Assembly: GCA_000434735.1 (NCBI GenBank)
Contig: FR881234.1
Span: 1 to 12,639 of the forward strand
DNA: 12,639 bases
Direction: 5' to 3'
From: Bacteroides sp. CAG:530
GTDB lineage: Bacteria; Bacteroidota; Bacteroidia; Bacteroidales; Bacteroidaceae
Shown here: positions 6,946 to 12,639 of the stretch, one piece after another
Layout: each line of letters begins with the position of its first letter
Numbering within the stretch: position 1 is the stretch's first letter
Made by a program: the position numbers and the translations under genes
The notes under the pieces: generated by a model
Told to the model about the DNA's origin: nothing
What the model saw: only the letters and a program-made list of their open reading frames with translations
Databases searched by the model: none

Positions 6946-7377
6946 ATGGAAGATCATAAACAAGATATCCTTGACAAACGATACATGCGTATGGCCAGCA
7001 TCTGGGCGGAGAATTCTTACTGCATTCGCCGTAAGGTTGGGGCGCTGATAGTGAAGGACAAGATGATTATATCCGACGGATACAACGGTACTCCGGCGGG
7101 ATTCGAGAATGTATGCGAAGACGAGAACGGTGTAACCAAGCCGTACGTGCTTCATGCTGAAGCTAATGCCATCACCAAGATAGCACGCTCGGGCAACAGC
7201 AGCGAGGGTGCTACGCTATATGTCACCGCATCGCCTTGCATAGAATGCGCCAAACTGATAGTGCAGGCCGGAATAAAGCGTGTGGTATACGCAGAGAAAT
7301 ATAGATTGGAAGACGGGATAGAGTTGCTGAAAAGAGCTAACGTAGAGACCGTTTATCTTAATCCGGAACAAGAGTAA
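6946..7377 (+). CDS. Deoxycytidylate (dCMP) deaminase, ComEB type
   Basis: The enzyme converts dCMP to dUMP, the precursor for dTMP. The 143-residue protein has the zinc-dependent cytidine-deaminase motifs HAEANAI (His70 ligand, Glu72 proton shuttle) and SPCIECAK (Cys98 and Cys101 ligands). The substrate region ISDGYNGTPAGFENVCED (42-59) is typical of dCMP deaminases rather than of free cytidine or tRNA adenosine deaminases. The size fits the bacterial ComEB/dCMP deaminase family. It is cytoplasmic. It lies 15 bases after the lipoprotein gene and 21 before the S41 protease gene. The folate enzyme further downstream serves the same dTMP pathway indirectly. Confidence 0.93.
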   Translation: MEDHKQDILDKRYMRMASIWAENSYCIRRKVGALIVKDKMIISDGYNGTPAGFENVCEDENGVTKPYVLHAEANAITKIARSGNSSEGATLYVTASPCIECAKLIVQAGIKRVVYAEKYRLEDGIELLKRANVETVYLNPEQE

Positions 7378-7398
7378 AAACATAGCATACTTCAAGAT

Positions 7399-9039
7399 AT
7401 GACAAACAATAACAAGTACAGACTGATGCCTCTCCTACTAGCCGTAAGCATGGTGGTAGGTATATTGATAGGCACATTTTACACTAATCATTTCTCCGGG
7501 AACAAATTGGGCATCATCAACACATCGTCTAACAAGCTGAATGCCTTGCTTAGAATAGTGAACGACCAATATGTGGATACTGTAAACATGGCAAACCTTG
7601 TAGAGGAGGCAATGCCGCAGATTCTGGCGGAACTCGACCCGCACTCATCGTATATTCCGGCTAAGGACCTTGAGGCGGTAACTTCCGACCTGAGGGGTAG
7701 CTTCAGCGGTATCGGCGTGCAGTTCACCATTCAAGACGACACCATACATATTAATAATGTGATACCGGGTGGTCCGTCGGAGAAAGTGGGACTACTGGCT
7801 GGCGACCGCATAGTGGAGGTTGACGACTCGGCTTTCGTTGGTAAAATCGTAACGAACAATGAAGCGATGCGTCGTTTGAAGGGTCCTAAGAACAGCGAAG
7901 TGAAGTTGGGCATCATGCGCCCGGGCGAGAAAGAGATTCTGCACTTTACCATCGTACGTGGTGATATTCCTGTAAAGAGCATCGACGCGGCATACATGAT
8001 TACCGACAAATTCGGATATATAAAGGTTAATAAATTCGGTGAGACTACTTATCCGGAGTTGCTTGCCGCTTTAGCTAAATTAGCAACCAGCAGTTGCAAA
8101 GGTCTGATAGTGGACCTTCGTGGAAATACAGGCGGCTACATGACGGCAGCTATACAGATGGTAAATGAGTTCTTGCCTAACAAGCGACTGATAGTTTACA
8201 CTGAAGGGCGTAAATCGCCGCGCGAGAACTATATGTCGAACGGCACCGGAAGTAGTCAGAAGATGCCTCTTGTTATCCTGACCGATGAAGGTTCGGCTTC
8301 GGCAAGTGAGATTTTCGCCGGAGCTATACAGGATAACGACCGTGGTACCATCGTGGGAAGACGCTCGTTCGGTAAGGGATTGGTGCAACAACCTATAGAG
8401 TTCAGCGACGGCTCTGCTATCCGTCTTACCATCGCTCGCTACTATACTCCATCAGGAAGATGTATTCAGAAGCCATACTCTAAAGGCAATGACGCTGAAT
8501 ACGAAATGGATCTGATAACAAGATATGAGCACGGAGAATTCTTCTCGGCAGATAGCATCAAGCAGAACAAGAACGAGGTATATCACACCAGTTTGGGACG
8601 TACGGTTTATGGTGGCGGAGGTATCATGCCCGATATATTCGTTCCGCAAGATACCATCGGCATAACTTCTTATTACAGAATGGCCGCTACCAGAGGCTTG
8701 TTGCCAAGATTCGCTCTTGACTATACCGACAAGAACCGCACCAAGATGCAAGAGTATGATAACGCTGATGCTTTAGTGAAATTCCTGCAGAAGCAGAACC
8801 TTATAGAGAAGTTCGCACAGTATGCAGAAAGCAGAGGACTGAAACGCCGTAACAACCTGATAGCTAAATCGAGAACACTGCTCAACGAAGTGTTGATAGG
8901 AAATGTAGTCTACGACATGTTAGGAATAGAATCGTACATAGAGTATCTCAACAAGAGCGACGTAACAGTACAGAAAGCCTTGCAGGTACTTGAGAAAGGC
9001 GAAGCTTTCCCTAAAGCTCCACAGCAGGAAGAGGAATAA
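7399..9039 (+). CDS. Membrane-anchored PDZ-containing S41 peptidase (C-terminal processing protease, CtpA/Prc type)
   Basis: The 546-residue protein has an N-terminal hydrophobic signal anchor (about 9-27) and so acts in the periplasm. A short helical part (45-90) contains the family motif LDPHSSYI (79-86). A PDZ domain follows (about 103-187) with GIGVQF and AGDRIVEVDD. The S41 catalytic domain (about 205-390) has LRGNTGGYM, then GSASASE with the expected nucleophile Ser301. Lys326 in SFGKG lies 25 residues on, the same spacing as the Ser/Lys dyad of E. coli Prc. The C-terminal 150 residues are a helical extension common in Bacteroidota members. These proteases cut exposed C-terminal tails of envelope proteins. 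The gene ends the cluster and is followed by a terminator. Confidence 0.94.
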   Translation: MTNNNKYRLMPLLLAVSMVVGILIGTFYTNHFSGNKLGIINTSSNKLNALLRIVNDQYVDTVNMANLVEEAMPQILAELDPHSSYIPAKDLEAVTSDLRGSFSGIGVQFTIQDDTIHINNVIPGGPSEKVGLLAGDRIVEVDDSAFVGKIVTNNEAMRRLKGPKNSEVKLGIMRPGEKEILHFTIVRGDIPVKSIDAAYMITDKFGYIKVNKFGETTYPELLAALAKLATSSCKGLIVDLRGNTGGYMTAAIQMVNEFLPNKRLIVYTEGRKSPRENYMSNGTGSSQKMPLVILTDEGSASASEIFAGAIQDNDRGTIVGRRSFGKGLVQQPIEFSDGSAIRLTIARYYTPSGRCIQKPYSKGNDAEYEMDLITRYEHGEFFSADSIKQNKNEVYHTSLGRTVYGGGGIMPDIFVPQDTIGITSYYRMAATRGLLPRFALDYTDKNRTKMQEYDNADALVKFLQKQNLIEKFAQYAESRGLKRRNNLIAKSRTLLNEVLIGNVVYDMLGIESYIEYLNKSDVTVQKALQVLEKGEAFPKAPQQEEE

Positions 9040-9056
9040 AGTTTTCATTACAACAT

Positions 9057-9108
9057 AAAAAGGCGCGGTGGCGAAACCGAAAACGAATCGCCACCGCGCC
9101 TATTTTTT
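9057..9108 (+). terminator. Strong GC-rich terminator, probably bidirectional
   Basis: AGGCGCGGTGGCGA (9061-9074) pairs perfectly over 14 bp with its complement at 9088-9101 around a 13-base loop. On the plus strand it is followed by TATTTTTT, with the T run at 9103-9108. On the minus strand it is followed by five T's (complement of 9057-9061). It lies 21 bases past the S41 protease stop and should end that transcript. It could also stop minus-strand transcripts coming from recF and the DUF721 gene through the cyclo-ligase gene. Confidence 0.9.
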
Positions 9109-9141
9109 ATCACAACTACAGAACGCTAAAAGAACAACATA

Positions 9142-9696
9142 ATGCTGAAAGAAGAGAAAAAACTATTGCGTAAGGAGATAAGCCAACGCAAAAAAGCTAC
9201 TACTGAAATAGACCGGAATGAATGGTCGAAACGCTTATTGGAGCTGATAGAAAATCACCCTTTGTTCAAGCAAGCTTCTACAATATTGCTATATCACTCA
9301 CTGCCCGATGAAGTGCAGACACACGAGTTTGTAGAGAAATGGAGCAAGCAGAAAAAGATTATCTTGCCCGTAGTGAAGGGCGATGATTTGGAACTGAGAG
9401 TATACACCGGTGCAGAATGCCTGCAAAAAGGAGCGTACAACATAGACGAACCTACCGGAGAGCAGTTTCGCGAAGAAGAAGAAATAGAACTCGCCATCAT
9501 ACCAGGAGTGTCGTTCGACAACGAAGGAAACCGCTTGGGACGTGGCAAAGGATATTACGACCGACTGCTGGCACGCATTTCACCTTATAAAATAGGTATC
9601 TGCTTCCAGTTTCAAGTGGCAGAGAACACACTTCCACACGAAGACTTCGACACGCCTATGGATGAAGTGTGGAGCGAAAACGGACAGGTTAAGTAA
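9142..9696 (+). CDS. 5-formyltetrahydrofolate cyclo-ligase (MTHFS)
   Basis: The enzyme uses ATP to turn 5-formyltetrahydrofolate into 5,10-methenyltetrahydrofolate, returning a storage folate to the one-carbon pool. The 184-residue protein is the usual size. The basic N-terminal helix LRKEISQRKK (9-18), YHSLPDEVQTHEF (51-63) and the hallmark PGVSFDNEGNRLGRGKGYYDR (121-141, nucleotide and folate site, split as PGVSFD then RLGRGKGYYDR) are all present. It begins 34 bases after the terminator, and the short gap shows no TAnnTTTG box, so expression may depend on read-through or on a promoter I cannot see. Its last 8 bases overlap the end of the DUF721 gene on the other strand. The older symbols ygfA and fau are used for homologues. 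Confidence 0.95.
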   Translation: MLKEEKKLLRKEISQRKKATTEIDRNEWSKRLLELIENHPLFKQASTILLYHSLPDEVQTHEFVEKWSKQKKIILPVVKGDDLELRVYTGAECLQKGAYNIDEPTGEQFREEEEIELAIIPGVSFDNEGNRLGRGKGYYDRLLARISPYKIGICFQFQVAENTLPHEDFDTPMDEVWSENGQVK

Positions 9697-9979
9697 AGAC
9701 GATATTATATATCACCTGCGCACCTACCCTGTTGTTAAGATGACGCATCAGCAATTCACGGTTCATCAGCAACTCCTGACGGATGACAGACGACGCTACC
9801 TGCACATAGAGGGTCTGGTTCTTGATAAACACATTACGCGTATAGCGTGCTATGGCCGGACCCACTACATCGTTCCACGCATCAACTATGCGGAACTCGT
9901 TGAGCGGAGTCTCAAGTCCCTCCTGACGCAACATACGCATTATCGCGTCGGCTATGTGTTCTGTATTTCCACGCTTCAT
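9689..9979 (-). CDS. DUF721 (DciA-like) protein
   Basis: The 96-residue protein matches the DUF721 fold: an N-terminal helix, LRQEGLETPLNEFRIVDAWNDVVG (17-40, split after EGL), then short strands TLYVQVASSVIRQELL (54-69) and a C-terminal IYNIVF strand. DUF721 includes DciA, which helps the replicative helicase DnaB in bacteria lacking DnaC. Short DUF721-only proteins beside recF are widespread, so a role at the replication fork is a fair inference but not shown. Its ATG overlaps the recF TGA (ATGA), and a full Shine-Dalgarno lies 6 bases ahead, within recF codons. Its 3' end overlaps the cyclo-ligase gene by 8 bases. Confidence 0.85.
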   Translation of the reverse strand: MKRGNTEHIADAIMRMLRQEGLETPLNEFRIVDAWNDVVGPAIARYTRNVFIKNQTLYVQVASSVIRQELLMNRELLMRHLNNRVGAQVIYNIVFT

Positions 9980-11106
9980 AATTCGCCTCCTTTCTCTTCA
10001 GCACGCAATGTCACCTCACCGTTCTCTACCTCGAACAAACGGTAATCACCGTTCACCTCGTGCAGAATACGGTCCAGATGATCGCGGTTGGTATCTGTTA
10101 TAAATATCTGTCCGAAACTATCGCCCGAAACTAATTTTACAATCTGCTCTACACGCGATGCGTCGAGCTTATCGAATATATCATCAAGCAGCACTATGGG
10201 TGTAGTGCGACTTCCGGTGCGCTTCAGGAATTCGAACTGAGCTAACTTCAACGCTATAAGATACGTCTTGTTCTGTCCCTGCGAACCTTCGCGCTTAATG
10301 GGGAACTCGCCGAGCGACATCAGCAAGTCGTCTTTATGCACTCCGCGCGATGTGTAACCCAATATACGGTCGCGCTGACGCACCTCCTTCAGTTGCTGAA
10401 GAAACTCGCCCTGCGCCACATGCGACTGATACTGGAGCGATACCTGCTCGCCATCCTTCGATATGAAAGAATAGAACGACTGAAACACCGGAATAAACTC
10501 CATGATGAATTCATATCGTTTGCGATACACCGCCTCGCCTGCCTGAGCCATCATCTCCTCCCATACAGACATCAGCTCATCATCAGGCTCTACCTCAGCC
10601 TTCAAGAGAGTGTTGCGCTGAAGCAACGCCTTATTATAACGAATCAACGCATCAAGATACTCACGGTCGAACTGCGAAATCACTACGTCCATAAAACGGC
10701 GGCGCTCTTCACTTCCACCTAATATAAGGCACGAATCGGCAGGCGAAACCATCACCAAAGGGATAAGTCCAATGTGATCTGACAGGCGAGAGTACTCCTT
10801 CTTATTACGCTTGAACTGCTTCTTCTGACGGCGCTTCAGTCCACAGTACACTTCTTCCGGCTCACCGTCGTCGGTCTCGTAAAAGCCCTGAAGCACGAAG
10901 AAATCAGCATCGTGCATCACATTCTGCGAGTCGACCGGATTAGTTGCGCTCTTGCAGAACGACAGATAATACACGGCATCCATCAGATTGGTCTTACCCA
11001 TTCCGTTTCGGCCTATAATACCGTTCAGCTTATGCGAGAACTCCAGCTCCGCCTGTTCCAAGTTTTTATAATTAAGTATAGAGATGCGTTTAAGCCACAT
11101 AATCAT
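9976..11106 (-). CDS. recF: DNA replication and repair protein RecF
   Basis: RecF is an SMC-like ATPase that, with RecO and RecR, directs RecA to gaps at stalled forks. From the start chosen here the protein has 376 residues, close to the family norm of about 360-370. It shows Walker A GRNGMGKT (32-39), the signature region LGGSEERRRFMDVV, Walker B and D-loop IVLLDDIFDKLDASR (304-318), and ITDTNRDHL near the end. The open frame reaches an ATG at 11154, but those 16 extra residues (MCVSRFFANF...) are unlike RecF, and a -7 promoter box lies inside them. I therefore prefer the ATG at 11106, or the one at 11100, which would start MWLKRISILNYKNL. The gene ends by overlapping the DUF721 start. Confidence 0.94.
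   Translation of the reverse strand: MIMWLKRISILNYKNLEQAELEFSHKLNGIIGRNGMGKTNLMDAVYYLSFCKSATNPVDSQNVMHDADFFVLQGFYETDDGEPEEVYCGLKRRQKKQFKRNKKEYSRLSDHIGLIPLVMVSPADSCLILGGSEERRRFMDVVISQFDREYLDALIRYNKALLQRNTLLKAEVEPDDELMSVWEEMMAQAGEAVYRKRYEFIMEFIPVFQSFYSFISKDGEQVSLQYQSHVAQGEFLQQLKEVRQRDRILGYTSRGVHKDDLLMSLGEFPIKREGSQGQNKTYLIALKLAQFEFLKRTGSRTTPIVLLDDIFDKLDASRVEQIVKLVSGDSFGQIFITDTNRDHLDRILHEVNGDYRLFEVENGEVTLRAEEKGGEL
9986..9993 (-). promoter_or_regulatory. Strong Shine-Dalgarno before the DUF721 gene
   Basis: On the minus strand AAAGGAGG stands 6 bases before the ATG at 9979. It is encoded inside the last RecF codons (Lys-Gly-Gly). Such a perfect site is unusual for Bacteroidota, where most genes lack one. 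It supports the chosen start. Confidence 0.6.
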
Positions 11107-11123
11107 TGATTGTAAATTCAAGG

Positions 11124-11131
11124 CAAAATTA
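11124..11131 (-). promoter_or_regulatory. Bacteroidota -7 promoter box for recF-DUF721
   Basis: TAATTTTG on the minus strand matches TAnnTTTG. Transcription would begin about 6 bases further on, near 11117, just ahead of the ATG codons at 11106 and 11100 and downstream of the ATG at 11154. No -33 TTTG is visible at the usual distance. Confidence 0.55.
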
Positions 11132-11184
11132 GCAAAAAAACGTGAGACGCACATCCAGACATTAAATAGAAAACATTTTCAAAG

Positions 11185-11227
11185 AAAATATCGCTACCAT
11201 AGCACAATAGCCACAATAGCGATATTT
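11185..11227 (-). terminator. Likely terminator of the lipoprotein/barrel operon
   Basis: AAATATCGCTA (11186-11196) pairs perfectly over 11 bp with TAGCGATATTT (11217-11227) around a 20-base loop that holds the direct repeat CACAATAG. It begins 3 bases past the stop codon of the barrel gene on the minus strand and runs into ATTTTCTTTG, a moderate T-rich tail. The stem is AT-rich, so its strength is uncertain. Confidence 0.6.
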
Positions 11228-11230
11228 CTG

Positions 11231-11785
11231 TTAAATACTAAACAAAGCTCCACATTTAAGACAGACCGTCGGCCTAATCTTCCCACCTACAAGAAAACCT
11301 CCCGTATTGATACCGATTATCCAACCGCTCTTAGTTTGCCGTTCTATCCCTATCTGAACAGCAGTGGCAAGCCCATTTAACGAACGCCTTTCGCTGTCTT
11401 CCGAACTTTTCAGTTCTTCCCCAAAGCCGTACCCAACAAGCACATCGGCATAAATCCATTGATCGCCTCCGTTATATAAATATATGCCCGGACCTACTCC
11501 TAACATATATTCGCGCATAGTATGCTTAAGGTTGGTCGCTTCTCCAGCATATTGTCCCTCATAGCTGCCGTTATTAATACCACAGTGCATGATAGTAGCC
11601 ATGAAATATCGTTCACTGAAAGCATAACGGACACCAAAATTCAAATTGCCACCAGACTTCTTGCTCATATCGGGAAACAATTCATAACCACCTTGTAGTT
11701 CAATATGAGTATAGCCTACTTGTGCAAGAGCATCTGTTCCAACAAAAAGGAAAGGCAGAAAAAGCAGAAACGACTTCAATTTCAT
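11231..11785 (-). CDS. Small outer-membrane beta-barrel protein, function unknown
   Basis: The 184-residue protein has a clear signal peptide (KLK, hydrophobic 5-16, cleavage after ALA at 21). The mature part alternates polar and hydrophobic residues with many Gly and aromatic residues: VGYTHIELQGGYELF, NLNFGVRYAFSERYF, YMLGVGPGIYLYNGGDQWIYADVLVGYGFG and GWIIGINTGGFLVG. This is the pattern of an eight-strand barrel of the OmpA/OmpW kind. I do not recognise a specific family. The tail VCLKCGALFSI carries a CLKC pair and lacks the usual terminal aromatic residue. Its ATG overlaps the TGA of the upstream lipoprotein gene (ATGA), so the two proteins are made together and may work together. A hairpin terminator follows. 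Confidence 0.75.
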   Translation of the reverse strand: MKLKSFLLFLPFLFVGTDALAQVGYTHIELQGGYELFPDMSKKSGGNLNFGVRYAFSERYFMATIMHCGINNGSYEGQYAGEATNLKHTMREYMLGVGPGIYLYNGGDQWIYADVLVGYGFGEELKSSEDSERRSLNGLATAVQIGIERQTKSGWIIGINTGGFLVGGKIRPTVCLKCGALFSI

Positions 11786-12438
11786 TTCTTTTCAGGATTA
11801 TACAAATCGGCAATCGTCTGCAAATCGCTAGAATCAATTTCTTTATTTTCTAGCTTTGCACACAAGTTGGGGTCATCAGCAAGATATTCCACAAGCTGAC
11901 TACGCCAGTATTTGCTACCAGAACCCTTATAGCCAATAATGCATCCGGTTTCTTCTCCTATTTTACGGGCAACAAACATAATATCCCCATTTTGCACACT
12001 GGTAATCACAAGCGATCCGTCTTTAGGTATGCTATATTTATAGCTGCAGCAATAAAATTCCACATGGTCGCCTTGTGCTTCAACAGACATCCATTGCGGC
12101 TTTATAATTTTCTTCTTTTTGGTAGAGAACATTTTAGTTGTCTCATATGGATGGCACACAAGAAAATGACATTTGTCAGTATGCGTCTTTTTCCACACGC
12201 CGAGCACTGCAATGTCTGTATTCTTCAATTTTAGTTTTTGTCCATCTTCTGTCTTTAGGCGAATAGTTTGAGTGTTGCACTTCGGCATTTTTACACGCCC
12301 TACGTATTCTGTACCATCTTTCATTACAACGCGTCCTTCTTCATGGTCGGTAGCGTCTTTTACTACACTGTAAATCTGGCAACTGCTTAACAAAGGAACA
12401 GCAATGCAGAGCATACCCAGTAATTTTATATTTTTCAT
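11782..12438 (-). CDS. Lipoprotein of unknown function, coupled to a beta-barrel gene
   Basis: The 218-residue protein has a lipoprotein signal peptide with lipobox LSSC (lipidated Cys20). The next residues QIYSVVKDATDHEEGRV lead into a strand-rich part, MKDGTEYVGRVKMP, then IRLKTEDGQKLKLKNTDI (split around 45-95), which looks like a small barrel (SH3-like) seen in other Bacteroidota envelope proteins. A KKKK stretch and a Cys pair (YCCSYKY) follow. The C-terminal 60 residues are helical (SQLVEYLADDPNLCAKLENK). No family or enzyme motif is recognised. It is the first gene of a two-gene unit with the barrel protein. No TAnnTTTG box is clear in the 201 bases upstream, so its promoter is unknown. 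By eye the pair is more AT-rich than recF next door, which may mark it as a later addition. Confidence 0.75.
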   Translation of the reverse strand: MKNIKLLGMLCIAVPLLSSCQIYSVVKDATDHEEGRVVMKDGTEYVGRVKMPKCNTQTIRLKTEDGQKLKLKNTDIAVLGVWKKTHTDKCHFLVCHPYETTKMFSTKKKKIIKPQWMSVEAQGDHVEFYCCSYKYSIPKDGSLVITSVQNGDIMFVARKIGEETGCIIGYKGSGSKYWRSQLVEYLADDPNLCAKLENKEIDSSDLQTIADLYNPEKK

Positions 12439-12639
12439 AACATTTAGAGCTCTCAGTTCTCATAGAGCTTTTACTAAACTAACATGAAGCGTGGAACTGT
12501 ATGCCAACATATCCCGGATGTACAAAACTTCAGGAACAAAATGCAAATGATAATTATCTGAATTCCGCACATACGAGAAGAAGGCATAACGCTTCTATCT
12601 TTATTAAATCCAGTTTTATTTCAGACAGAATCGGTCGTA
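12439..12639. other. Upstream region of the lipoprotein gene, no supported gene
   Basis: This stretch to the right edge has no exact TAnnTTTG box on the minus strand and no terminator. A 37-codon frame on the minus strand (12587-12474) encodes a hydrophobic peptide rich in Ile and Cys, but it has no ribosome site or known relative, so I do not annotate it as a gene. Confidence 0.4.

Noticed and set aside
11107..11154. N-terminal extension of RecF
   Set aside because: It does not resemble RecF and contains the predicted promoter box, so it is treated as leader DNA.
12474..12587. 37-codon minus-strand frame encoding a Cys- and Ile-rich hydrophobic peptide before the lipoprotein gene
   Set aside because: No ribosome site, no promoter, no recognisable relative, and a size easily reached by chance.

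Overview
The window looks like ordinary chromosome from a member of the Bacteroidales, close to Bacteroides. The evidence is the Bacteroidota-type promoter -7 motif TAnnTTTG before several genes, the near absence of Shine-Dalgarno sequences, and protein sequences typical of the group: RecR, RecF, a COG4545 glutaredoxin-like protein, and a lipoprotein of the DUF4847 type. The species cannot be fixed from sequence alone. Family names come from motif recognition, not from a database search.

Left part (1-3186), minus strand. An operon reads recR, a four-helix membrane protein, a GNAT acetyltransferase and a TlpA/ResA-like secreted thioredoxin. Downstream lies a broken piece of the cobyrinate a,c-diamide synthase gene (cbiA), cut off exactly at a small REP-like palindromic element. 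A strong rho-independent terminator (274-345) closes this side. The remaining 270 bases to the left edge are AT-rich and non-coding with several short repeats.

Middle (3187-9696), plus strand. A divergent promoter region separates recR from a glutaredoxin-like gene. Next come a Crp/Fnr-type regulator, an M3 metallopeptidase (Dcp/OpdA type), a small lipoprotein, dCMP deaminase and a membrane-anchored PDZ-S41 (CtpA-type) protease, all tightly spaced. A hairpin terminator (9061-9108) ends this cluster, and the 5-formyltetrahydrofolate cyclo-ligase gene follows it. dCMP deaminase and the cyclo-ligase both bear on dTMP and folate one-carbon metabolism. RecR, RecF and the DUF721 (DciA-like) protein bear on replication and repair.

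Right part (9689-12639), minus strand. recF and the DUF721 gene overlap by ATGA and converge tail-to-tail with the cyclo-ligase gene, overlapping it by 8 bases. Upstream of recF is a translationally coupled pair, a lipoprotein and a small outer-membrane beta-barrel protein, followed by its own hairpin terminator.

I found no mobile element with a transposase, no CRISPR, no rRNA and no tRNA. I do not see a clear undescribed system. The items most worth a second look are the cbiA remnant at the REP-like junction, the antisense arrangement around the cyclo-ligase gene, the unusual Shine-Dalgarno before the DUF721 gene, and the uncharacterised lipoprotein/barrel pair.
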